In this document: positions 30,932-42,665 of the stretch, in pieces | Layout: each line of letters opens with the position of its first letter | Numbering within the stretch: the stretch's first letter is position 1 | The notes under the pieces: model-generated | Databases searched by the model: none | What the model was told of the DNA's origin: nothing | What the model saw: only the letters and a program-made list of their open reading frames with translations | Program-made: the position numbers and the translations under genes | From: Onchocerca volvulus | Taxonomy: Eukaryota; Nematoda; Chromadorea; Rhabditida; Onchocercidae | NCBI GenBank assembly: GCA_000499405.2 | Contig: HG738137.1 | Span: forward strand, 19,616,603 to 19,680,602 | Reading direction: 5' to 3' | DNA length: 64,000 nt

Positions 30932-32403
30932 ATGGCGAATCAGAGCCCAGAAGCATCCAGCAGTGCTAATACTGTAGAAAGAACCAAGAAAATTGTATCC
31001 ATGATTTTTGTAAGTTTTAAAAGTTTCTTTTTATTTTATGAGTAGTAAAAAAAAAAATAGCATGCAGGACTTATTTATAATTTGATCAGTTTCGATAAAG
31101 ATCAAAGTGGATATGTATTCAGGAAGAAGAGGATATTGGATTCGAGGAGGATATACTCAAGAATCCATTTTCACTTCGGAGCTGGTTGAGATATATCGAA
31201 CACAAGAAGAAATGCAAAGCGCCATCAAAACAAATTAACCTTGTTTATGAACGAGCTTTAAAGGAACTCCCCGGCAGCTATAAGCTATGGTATTAATCGT
31301 TTTTTTATATTATCATAGTTACCGTACTCAAGTAATGGAAATTTAGTTTGCCGAACTTACTAATTTAGCTTTTCTTTATGAAATGATTAACAATCTTTAT
31401 TCAGTGGAATTACTATGATATTTTTTTTATTGTTTTAGATATTTTATATATTAATTTAGTAAGTTATTTTGTGTTATTTCATTTTCATAGTTCTCCTATT
31501 TCACTCCATCTTTGGTTCGTGCCTTCTCTATTTATACTTTTCATTTTCCGTATAATAATCGAAAATGATTGTGGAATTTTTAGGTATAATTATCTTCGAT
31601 TTCGTCGGAAACAGGTGGTAGATAAGTGTCCTACAGATCCAGCATATAAGCACGTTAACAACGCTTATGAACGAGCGTTGGTTTTCATGCACAAGGTTAG
31701 ATAATTTTTCTTAAACAATTTTTGGATATTGCTGTATTTATTTGCAGATTATGTCATATATAAAGTAAAATGGAATAAGATGTGGATCCGAATTGACTAT
31801 TTAAAGATCCTTTGAATTTAAGTGAAATAATTTAGATTCGAAATAAATAGTAGAATAGTGTTTAAAATAATTCAGCAATTTTCCATGCATCGCAATTTTT
31901 CATACAACAAAAGAATTTATTATCAGTGAAAGTGATTTTAGATGCCTCGCATATGGATGGAATATTGTGAATTTTTAACGTTACAGCGACTTGTAACGCA
32001 AACTAGGCGAGTTTTCGATCGTTCTTTGCGAGCATTGCCAGTAACTCAACATGATCGGATTTGGCCGCTCTATATCAAGTTTGTTACAAGTCATGAAATT
32101 CCAGAAACGACGATTAGAGTCTACAGGAGGTAAGTTATTGGTTTTTATGAACTTATAAATTTTTGGAAATCTGCTACATCTGTATGTCAATAAGATATTT
32201 TTTGTAAAGAGTACTCTTTAATTACTCATCAGAAAATCATAAGTTCTTATCATCATTTGCATAATGTAGGAATGTGCTAGTTTTTTATTTTATTTTGTTT
32301 TATTTATTTATTTATTTATTTTTTGTTTTCCTCTGTTTTATTATTATTCTTTTAAAAGAAAAAAGACAGTAGTAATACCGAAGTATTTCTCTTTCTCTTT
32401 CTT

Positions 32404-32436
<33 letters not shown>

Positions 32437-35400
32437 ACATATATATATACATATTTGACTTAGACTTTATTTAGATACTTGAAATTGCTACCGAAATATC
32501 GTGAAGACTTCGTTGATTACCTACGGAAGATTGATCAATTAGATGATGCCGCTCAGCAACTTGCCATTCTTGTGAACGATGATAAACCCTATTCCGAACA
32601 TGGCAAAACAACTCATCAAGTAATTTTTCTCTTTTTTTCGATCTTGTTTTCAATTTATACGTATATGGTCAATGCTGTGTACTTATCTGTTCATTTTTAT
32701 AGCTGTGGACTGAGCTTTGTGAACTGATTTCAAAAAATCCAAGTAAAGTGCATTCATTGAATAGTGATTCAATCATACGACAAGGCATACAAAGGTTAAC
32801 CTTCATAATAAGATTAAACAGAGTTTTAATTTCTTTAATGGTAATGTAATTTGATGGAAAACGACGATAAATTGCAGATATAGCGATCAGGTAGGACTTC
32901 TCTGGTGTTCACTAGCTGAATATTATATCAGAGGTGGAAATTTTGAACGGGTTAGAATTTTATTATATTTTTTTGTTCTCAATGAACTTTATTATACCGT
33001 TAATTCTCATGCTCTTTCTCTGTAGGTATGAATCTTTAATTTGGAAGCATCGTTGACCGTTCAATCGCTTTATGTCAGTTCTTAATGCATCATTTATCTA
33101 TAGGCAAGAGATGTATATGAAGAATCGCTGATATCAGTTAAAACTGTACGCGACTTCACTCAGATATTTGACGCGTATGCCAAATTTGCTGAGCGTGCTA
33201 CAGCAGCAAAAATGGATGAAATAGATAATGAAGATACTGCAACTGATGAAAAACAACAATTAGAATTAGAGCTTCTCTTTGCAAGGTATTCTAAGCATCA
33301 TTTAATATTAAATTAATTTCACAGTTTTGTATTAAGAGTATTATTCATTCTCCACTTAAAAATTAACATTTAATCTTATATTCACAATCAACCTTTTTAA
33401 CTACATTAGTATTTAGCCAGAATGTTCTTTATCCGTTGCTAAAGATAAATTTTAAAAATTAATTGGTTTCGAAGTCATGAAATTCTAAAAGTACTACAGT
33501 GTTTTAGATTTGAGCATTTAATGGATCGTCGACCGCTTCTTTTAAATAGTGTATTGCTGCGTCAAAATCCTCATAATGCATATGAATGGTTGAATCGTGT
33601 CCAATTATACGAAGTCAATAAGAAAAAGGTAGGACGGGAATGAGAAATGTTCATTTTAATCTCTTTTCCTTTTTTAATCGTTTTTTGATTTTCAAAGATA
33701 TTTTTTTCTATGAATGCTAATTTTTTAAATTTTTTTTTTCGATTTTTTTTTCTCAAATCATATTCACTTCACTCTATTGCTTGTAATCTATAGCAAATCG
33801 AAACATATGAAGAAGCTGTGCGAACGGTGCAGCCAAAACTACAAACTGGGAAGTTGTCAAATATTTGGATAAGTTTTGCGAAATTTTATGAACAAGAAGA
33901 TATGTTGAACGAAGTAAGTCTTATTTTGCAAAAAGTTATACTCGATCTCTTCATCAGGAACAGTTTTGATAGTTTGGATTCGGTGGTGATACTAAAGAAA
34001 TTGACACAGTTTTTCTCTACACATTTGATTTCTTTCAAATCTATTATTTAGTAATTTTTGCCAGGCATTGTTTATATGCTTTACACTGGAGTAGATTTCG
34101 TTGCAGGCTAGATTAACATTTGAAAAAGGACTGAAATCTGAATACACTAAAGTGGATGATCTTGCATCAGTTTGGTGTGAGTACGTTGAATTTGAGCTGC
34201 GGCATCGGTTAGTTTGCAGTACAATACTTTCCCTATGATTAATTTCTTCGTAAAATTCTTGCTGTATAACTTTTTTTCAGTTTACACAACTCAGTTTTAT
34301 ATTGTTAACTTTTTTCAGGAATCCTGAACATGCTAGAAAGCTAATGCAACGAGCAACTGCGATGCCGCCTCGAAGAACTCATTACTTTGATGAAACTGAA
34401 CCAGTTCAGAATCGACTATACAAATCTTTAAAAGTTGGCAGATTTCCTTGTAGAGAATTTCTGATATGCAGTACCAATAAAGTCTTCAGTTTTTTACCAT
34501 ATTAATTTCAAATAATTCAGTTCTAATTCATAGATTTATTTTGTTCCTAATCAAAGATTCTAAATTTTTCGTTTAGAATCCTTAAATTCATGTTAGAAAA
34601 TATAAATGAATTCAGATTTGGTCATTGTATGCTGATATTGAAGAAGCATTTGGTACTCTAGAAAATTGTCAAGCTGTTTATGAAAGGATTATTGATTTAC
34701 GAATTGCTACTCCACAAATAATAGTTAATTATGCTAAATTTTTGGAGGAAAACAATTATTTTGAGAACGCTTTCAAGGTGGGCATTTACTTTTTAAGGTG
34801 ATTTTCAGTTAGTGAAAACTTCAGTGTGAAAATTCTAGTAGAACTTTACAGTTTCTCTCAGTTATTTCGATGTTAAATAATATTTACTTCCGCAATATTG
34901 AAAAACTCCATGCATAAATTAATGTTTCAGTTGGATAAAAATGCTGACATTTTTTTTCAGGCCTATGAGAAAGGTATAGCATTGTTTAAATGGCCAATAG
35001 TCAATGAAATTTGGACCATATATTTGGTTAAATTTCTAAAACGATATGTATGTACTAATTATTTCTGCTTATCTGCGTAAGACTCATTTAGTCGGGACAT
35101 TGCATTAATAATATATGAAAATAAAGTCATTTTTTTGTAATTTTTTGTATCCAAACATTTTGTTTTTTGAAGGGTGGCAAGAAGCTGGAACGCGCACGTG
35201 ATCTCTTCGAACAATGCTTAGAAAACTGTCCTCCAAAATTTGCCATGAGTAAGCATTTTGAGTGAATTTTTCAAAGCGTCTATTGCTAAATAATATTTAC
35301 TTCCGCAACACTGAAAAAAACTCCATGTATAAATTAATATATAAGTTGGTTAAAAATGCTGACATTGCTTTTCAGGCCTGCGAGAAAATCAAATTTGCAA

Positions 35401-37156
35401 ATATTTTTATTCATAGTTCTGCTATTGTCTGTAATATGTGTTATATTTTTGATATTTTTATTTTTTTTTTCATTTTAATGCTGTGGTACCCATTCTGATG
35501 TTTTGGAAATCTTATTACTGGCAGCGAGGGTAGGATATTCAAGAAAACAATTACCATTAAGAAGAGGAATTCATATTTATCAAGTTTATTTTAGAGCTAT
35601 ATTTGTTGTATGCGAAGTTGGAAGAAGAATATGGTTTGCCGCGTCACGCAATGAACATTTATAATCGTGCAACTACTGCAGTTGAAAAACATGAAATGTA
35701 CAGTGTATGTTTTTTTTCTTGTTTAATAAAATTAATATTTGAAGCTTTCCCTTTATATTCCAAGATGCTGCAATTGAAATATGATTTTGCTTAAAATTCA
35801 ATCATTCCACGAAAGATCGAAAGAATTTCCTTGTTGGTCTATAAACAGAACGCAATGTATTTTTTTTGCAGATGTTCAATATCTATATTAAAAAAGCGAC
35901 AAACATGTACGGTTTAACATTCACAAGACCAATATTTGAGCATGCCATTGAAGTTCTTCCAGAGGATCAATCGAGGTATCGTATTTATTTCGATCTTCAG
36001 TTAAATTTTCAATTTCAAAGCTGAATTTTCATTTTTTATTTCTCTAGAGAGATGAGTATTCGATTCGCACAAATGGAACGAACACTGGGTGAGATTGATC
36101 GAGCACGAGCAATATATGCTCATTGTTCTGAAATATGTGATCCTCGAGTAAGTGAATTTTTTAGAAATTACTATTAAACTAAAATATTAGTTCTTCTCGA
36201 AGTTAATAATGTTAATAATGCTAGTAATATCCAATTAATAATGCTAAATGCTAGCGAAGAATTATAAAAGACTGCTAAAATAGCAAATTTATTTCATGTT
36301 TTAAAAACAAACTAATACAACCAACTCTTGATCATATTTACATCGATATAGTTATAAATATATAGTGAGATATAAATAAATGTAAATATGTAGTAGTCAT
36401 AGCTGTAAATATAAGTTAAAATACAACAAATTTTCATCTCGAATAAATTTTATTTGTTCACTCTTCATTTCATTTTCATTTACATGATATATCAGGTTCA
36501 TGGTATATTCTGGGAAATTTGGAAAGAATTTGAAGTGAAGCATGGTAATGAGGATACGGTAAGAGAGATGTTGCGTATAAAAAGGTCTGTGCAAGCAACT
36601 TACAACACAAATGTTAATATTATGAGTGCACAAATGTTGTCCACAGCTGCAGGTGCAGTCACAGGCACAATCATACATGAACGTGAGTTCACTTATTTGT
36701 TTCCTTCTCATGTTACATTCCAGTTACTAATATTAAGCTGCAAAGTATTCCTTATAGAATTTTGGAGACATTTGTTTTCGACATTTTTCTTTTCGATCTT
36801 AAATTTGAAATTTTTAGCCAGTACGGCTGGTGATAGCATGGCGATGCTTGAAGCTCGTGCTCAAAAGATCGCAGAAGAAGAAACAGGTGTGGCGAAATCA
36901 GCTGTAAGCGGCACGAGTATAAAATTTGTACGAGGAGCTGTCAATGTAATTAAATCAAATGTCACAGAAAATCCAGAGGAAATTGATATTGGAGATGATG
37001 ACGGCGATGACGAGCAAAAAAATCTAGACGGTAAGCTTTTATACAGTTTGAGATCAGATATAGCATTTATTATTAGGAATGCTAAATAATTGAATGCCTT
37101 CAGACTGATCTATTTTTCATTTTGTCTGCGACTTGTCATTTATTGAGCTGATTATC

Positions 37157-37199
<43 letters not shown>

Positions 37200-37552
37200 C
37201 ATCTACTACCATTAGAATATATATATAGATGGCTTTATCAGTTTGCTGTTTCACAAATTTACGGTTGACTAAATTAACTAAAGCGATTACATTCTATTAA
37301 TTTTTGGAATGTATCAGCTAACATAGACTTTCCTCATTTAATATTTTTGGATTTTACTAAATTTTATTAGTGACTTTTTCATAATCTGTTACATTTACTG
37401 CTTTTTTTTAGAATATGAGATAGAATCATCATATGAAACATTCATTAACAAATTCTGTCGCAGAGAATAAAAATCTGATAATTTTAGATGTGGAGACGAA
37501 AGCTATACCTGCAGGTGTTTTGGGTTCACTTGCAAAAAAAAGTGATCAATGA
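30932..37552 (+). CDS. syf-1: SYF1/XAB2 pre-mRNA splicing factor (complete, 21 exons)
   Basis: A HAT-repeat scaffold of the Prp19/NineTeen and intron-binding complexes, acting in spliceosome activation and, in animals, transcription-coupled repair. Exons: 30932-31009, 31123-31289, 31584-31695, 31942-32129, 32475-32619, 32703-32794, 32878-32950, 33104-33285, 33508-33628, 33794-33913, 34107-34207, 34319-34433, 34616-34777, 34961-35047, 35173-35248, 35595-35704, 35872-35975, 36048-36147, 36496-36682, 36818-37030, 37488-37552. Every junction is in phase; total 865 residues, close to human XAB2. HAT motifs recur throughout, with Trp, Tyr and Glu at conserved spots ([40 protein letters not shown]). 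The acidic tail and PAGVLGSL near the end match the conserved SYF1 C-terminus. Intron 15 carries a duplicated fragment of exon 14. Confidence 0.95.
32396..32448. repeat. TC-rich microsatellite then AT run in syf-1 intron 4
   Basis: A polypyrimidine tract, TC units followed by TATATATA, lies just upstream of the exon 5 acceptor (32474) and may serve as its extended pyrimidine tract. Confidence 0.7.
35262..35400 (+). repeat. Partial duplicate of intron 13 and the start of exon 14 inside syf-1 intron 15
   Basis: The stretch closely repeats about 34870-34976: TAAATAATATTTACTTCCGC, then AAAATGCTGACATT, then a TTTTCAG acceptor and GCCTGCGAGAAA (original GCCTATGAGAAA). The copy includes a usable acceptor but soon reaches a stop if spliced from exon 15. 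Confidence 0.8.
37158..37238. repeat. AT microsatellite followed by a 13-bp inverted repeat
   Basis: An AT run of about 35 bp leads into ATAAAGCCATCTA (37193-37205), whose exact reverse complement TAGATGGCTTTAT is at 37226-37238. It lies in the last intron of syf-1 and would form a stem with a 20-nt loop. Confidence 0.75.
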
Positions 37553-37779
37553 ATTTGGTGAAAATTTTGTTTACTTTTCATTCATTGTTTATTGTTTTTT
37601 ATATACCTTGCAATTGGTAGCAGTGATTAAAGAAATAAATTATTATCAACAACAAAAGCAAGGAAATAGTTATAACAGTTGACAGTTATATGCAAAGATA
37701 GTTAAAGTTATAATCATTTCAGAAATTAATTTATGTATGATTTTGAAATTAAATTCTGTTATTAGTTTTTGATACCAAA

Positions 37780-37785
37780 AATAAA
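37780..37785 (+). terminator. Poly(A) signal of syf-1
   Basis: AATAAA about 230 bp after the syf-1 stop codon. Confidence 0.5.
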
Positions 37786-38193
37786 GTGTAAAGTTTTCTT
37801 TTCTTCTCTCTCTTTTATTCCTGCCGACGAAATTTAATGTTTCAATTAAAAGAAAGAGAAAGGAAGAGCGATGATGTGGAAGTTAAACTAGAAGTCGAAA
37901 GGGCGATAACGGAAGTTTTATAAGGGAGAATTTTATCTAAAATTTAATAAGTTCATCCATGATGATTTCAAAAATGAGAAGACATAGCAGATTGTTGCAT
38001 TTTATCTGATCAAAAGTACGAAACTTGATTTTTTCCATTATTTATGTGAATAATGGTCGTTTATTAGATTTAAATTTTTTTTTTTTCATGAAATTTGCAT
38101 TTCTTGAGACTATATATCACGGCGATAGTGATGTGATTATTTTTTACTTTGATTAGCTGTAAAGTGGCTGGTTGATTCGCTGTTTTTAAAAAG
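37786..38193. other. Intergenic between syf-1 and the PP1-like gene
   Basis: About 400 bp holding no exon. A purine-rich tract (37,850-37,880) is the only visible bias. Confidence 0.4.
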
Positions 38194-41100
38194 ATGGTCA
38201 TGGAGACTAAATTTGATTTGCTTCCATTCCTTGCAAAACATCAAAAATTTAAAGCGAAGGTACATTAGCGCTTTTTTCTGAGAAGCCTAAAAACAACAAG
38301 TAAATAACAAAATGGCTGATAGATTATTGTCTCTCTTGAAAGATGTATTTCATTTTGTTACAACAGAGATTTATGTCTTTGGACTTAGATGTTTTAAACT
38401 GGGAAGTGCTGATTGATGGGTGCTTGACAAGTAAGGAACTGTGTTGTAAAATTATGGTCACCAGAAAGTTTGATAAGCACCAAAATATTCTAGTAATTTT
38501 CCTATTCGATCCAACATGTTTAGGTAGAATACAATCCTGATGAGATTTGTGAAATGATCGAGACAGCACGAGTGTTATTCTCAAATGAGGGTGCACTGAT
38601 TAATGTTTCAATACCAGTGGTCGTAGTCGGTGATATCCATGGACAGGTAAAATGTATCCAAAATCGCGATTTTTTAGCCTGAAAAAGAAATATCTTTCTT
38701 GATTTGTTGAAATTTTCAACAAATGTTGGAAAAATTACAGTATGCGGACTTGCAACGGATTTTTGCGGCAGTTGGACGACCAGGCCGAACACGTTTTTTG
38801 TTTCTTGGTGATTACGTCGATCGTGGCCCACAATCTCTAGAATGTATTTGTTCGCTTATCGCCTGGAAAATTGCATATCCAAAAAGAGTATGAATTATCA
38901 AAATTTCGAGAAATTCACTTTTCAAATATCAATTTGCTAAATATGATTTGGAGAAGCAAGAATGCCGAGAAATGAAGCTAGTAAATTTTAAAAAACTGGG
39001 AAAATTATAAGTGTAAAAGTAATATCAAGATAGTCAAGATAAAGAAAAAATGTCGGAATGGAAAAGTTAGTGATTATGTAGTAGCATCGAATGTTTAACA
39101 GTAACATTTTACTACAATACTTCAAGTGTCTCTAATTTACAAATTCTTCATTACTATTGAATGTTTAAAAAATGATTAGTCTCAGAGTGCTGAAGATTAG
39201 TTCTATATATCTTTAAAAATTAGAAATAAATTACCACCAACAAGATCAGTCAAAATTTTGATTGAGAATTTTAAATATATTCAAAATATATGGAATTTGT
39301 TAAGAGTATCTACGAAACTCAAAAAAAGTATTTACCCGGAAGTTCCAATTAAATTTCAAAGATCAAATTTATTTAAGATATTTTTACTTCGTGGTAATCA
39401 TGAGTTTGCATCCGTGAACCGAGAATACGGTTTCTATGATGAACTGGCAGCAAGATTTAGTGTTGGTAAGTTCTGCTTCGTTTTCCACAATGCTAAAGGT
39501 AGAATCAAAAAAAAAAAGTGAACTTCGTTAATTTATAGTGAATTTTTCTGATTAATCCAAATGCACTCTCCGAAATTATAAAGATTTCCATCTTGTCATT
39601 TTTTTTTGAACTGTTCTATTATTTTTTCATTTTTTTTTTTGTTTTTATTTATTTTTTTTATGACGAATGAAAAAAATTGATTAGTCCATCTATTTTCCAT
39701 TTTTTTTTATTTATTTTCCTTTTTTTTAAAATAAAAACCATTCCAAAGAAGTATTATTATTGAATACTTTAAAGTTTTTTTTAAAAGCATTTTCATAACA
39801 CATTTTTTTTTTGTTTTTTTCTATTCCTTTTTTGTTTGTTTTTACTTATTATAATAACTAATTGTTATGTTATTCAGAAGGTTTTCCAAAAATACAATCA
39901 AGCGAATAAAATCCAAAATGTACAAGTTAAAAAAGTATGAATGATACGTCGTTAATTTTTGCAAAGATTTCCAAATATCTGAAATCAAATAACTGACATG
40001 CACTATACACTTTTTCACTCTGCAGTTTATATGTTATTAATCAACTTGATGGTAGTAATTCTTCTGTGGTACCAATATTACTACTCTAATTTCAGGTCAG
40101 GCAATGCGTTTATGGAAAGAATTCAATGATCTATTCTCAATTTTTCCCTTTTCCGCTTTAATAAAAAATAAAATACTTTGCATGCATGGTGGTCTCAGTC
40201 CACATCTCGAATCGTTGAACGATATTCGTAATGTACTCTCTATTTTTATTCTTTCAAATAAATCAAAAATCGGTCCAAATAATTGTTTTCGGCATTGTTA
40301 TAGCATATGAGTAAATGCATTCCTTGCAGTTCTTTCTATCAAGACAAAATCTCTTAATTTAAACCGCACACTTGTTCAACTGAAAATTAAACTAATGCAG
40401 AACAAGGTTTCAGAAGTTTTGATTCAAAAAGAGGAGTTTGTTACTTGCCTTTTTTAAAAAACAATAATACCATTTTTTGAAAACTTTCATAAGTTTATGA
40501 TTGGTTTTAGATTAAAATGCCGGTAATGGAAGCGTTTCCAGATACATTAGAACAGGATTTAGTTTGGTCGGATCCGAAATTAGACATCAGAGGTTATGAA
40601 CCTAATAAATTGCGCAATGTGAGCATTGCATTTGGTGAAGATGTTGTCTATAAAACATGCAAACGCTTAAACCTGGATCTTATTATACGGGCACATCAGG
40701 TTCGCGTTGTTTTGTTAAGTCCAAAAACTTTTCGCGCATTGGATCCTTGAACAAACGAGCAAAAAGAAATATTTACGCAGACAATTGTAGGCTAGTTTTT
40801 AAACATTTGATATCTGTTTGAATAATACAAATATTTCGTTCTACCTGCCAATATTCTTTTACTTTTTAAGTTGTTCTATTAACAGGTGATGGAAAATGGA
40901 TACGGATTTTTTGCTGGTCGGAAATTGATTACAGTATTTTCGGCACCGTTATATGCGGAACTTGTAAGCTCCTTTACATATTATACCTAAAAATTACACT
41001 AGGTGTAAAAATAGAAGATTCGCCGAACATATAATATTTGAATTTTGCAAAATTTAAAGCCAAATGGCAATTCATTTTTAGAAAGTCAATTCAGAAGTGT

Positions 41101-42323
41101 TTATCCAGCAGCAGTCATGCATGCACAGGATTGTTATGTTGCACAATCCTGTGCTGCCATGCGGAGAGTGAGCGAAGTTCATTGTTGGAACATATTTATT
41201 TTTTCAGTCAAATAAGTTAATTTTTTAGAAATAGAATTCATATTTTTCGGTATCAATAAGCTGGCATTGTTATGTGTGGAAAAAGAAAAAAGAAAAAAAG
41301 AGAGAAAGGGCTGAATATATATGTAGAGGTTTTTCGTAATTTACACTCAATTAAGTGCAAGTTATTGAGAGCAATTATTTATTCAAAGCTAGTAGTAAAT
41401 CATCAAAACTGCTCTTGACATAATGTATTGAAGTCAATAAATATTCACAAATAACAAAACATTATTGATCTAAAATTTTTTTGGATTTATAGAAGTCAAA
41501 AATTAAACTAGAAATCTTTGAGATTGAGAGGTTTAGTTTTTAACGTTTCGATAAGTCAAAAAAAAAAAAAAAAGAAAAAGGTCGAAAAATTCTGAATTAT
41601 ATGACTTGCTTTAGTTTCTTATTTCTTTCCTCATAATTTTATCAAAACATTTCGATTAAATTTTTTTTTTTCTTTTGAAATCATATGAACAATGCAATAC
41701 TAATGCAGAATGAAAATATAACTGGAATTTCTTTTTAATAACATAAATAGTTCTAATCATGAGCTAACTTTGTGAATATAAACTTTATCGAATTTAAGAA
41801 GATTAAGAAGGGAATGAATGAGAAAGCTAAATTATTAATAATATTACGTTGAAATAGACACATCAACTGACTGAATGATATATTTTTTTACAAAATATAC
41901 AAAACAGTGATGGTTTTAATATCGAATCTTATTTCTAAATTCACTAGAGTCAAAATAAAGCTCTTTGCTTGAAACTCTGTTCAGAAATTCAAGTGAGAAA
42001 TTCCCAACTTTCTGAGGTGAGAGGACAAGCTTTCACATTTTCGAATAATTCAGGAAAAGATTTTCTTTGCACCAAACTTTTAACTTGAGTGCATGAAACA
42101 ATTTGGCAAGGTTTCCTTTGAGCTTTTAACTGATTATTTTCAGAATAACAAGGGAGCAGTTATACGTATCAGTGCAGAGATGGTAATCAGCTATGTAATT
42201 TTGAATCCTGTATCGCAGAAAACTGCTGGTAAAGAGAATTTCGAGCGTTCCTTCAAAGATGATCAAAGATCTTACCGTATGGATGAACAGAGTGGTGCTA
42301 CAGTGATGCCACAACTTCAATAA
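38194..42323 (+). CDS. Divergent PP1-type Ser/Thr protein phosphatase (nematode GSP-like)
   Basis: Metallophosphatase of the PPP family; removes phosphate from Ser/Thr using two metals. Exons: 38194-38259, 38367-38456 (or to 38430), 38524-38646 (or from 38528), 38741-38887, 39378-39465, 40096-40232, 40511-40699, 40886-40963 and 42144-42323; 355-365 residues depending on intron 2. Metal and catalytic motifs are intact: [28 protein letters not shown] and RAHQ. The active-site loop is changed: SAPLYAE replaces the usual SAPNYCGE, and the following region is NNKGAVI rather than FDN. The tail after residue 320 is charged and unrelated to PP1 alpha. Nematodes carry many fast-evolving PP1 paralogues, often expressed in the male germline, and this fits that group by inference. 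The donor for intron 2 is ambiguous: canonical A|GTAAGG with a GGTAG acceptor, or ATG|GTCACC with TTTAG. Confidence 0.88.
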
Positions 42324-42358
42324 TACCCAAAGATTTGTCGGAACCGTTGGGATTTGGC

Positions 42359-42364
42359 AATAAA
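42359..42364 (+). terminator. Poly(A) signal of the PP1-like gene
   Basis: AATAAA about 36 bp after the stop codon. Confidence 0.6.
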
Positions 42365-42554
42365 AATAAGCCTTAAATTATATGTATGTATAACTTTAAA
42401 ATATATATGCTAATATTACACAGTAAAATATAGTATACTTCTTTAGCATGCCACTAACAACCTGATAAGTAGCGATATTCAGTATCTTTAAGCACTGAAT
42501 AGACTAAGAGCAAGAAAAAATTGAATGATTTTGAAAAAAGTTGGCCTCAAACAT

Positions 42555-42665
42555 TTGGCCTGACTAGATTGATTGGATTGAAAATTGCTACTTGCTATTG
42601 TGACTCTGCTAGATCAGCAATAGATTTTCTGAAGTAATACGATACTATATACAATATCGCATTGA
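42555..42665. repeat. Dispersed repeat (copy 2)
   Basis: Same order of blocks as 14070-14180: GATTGGATTG, a TTGCTATTGTGACTC core, a partial reverse complement of that core, then TACTATATACAATATCGC. The palindrome is decayed here. Confidence 0.65.
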
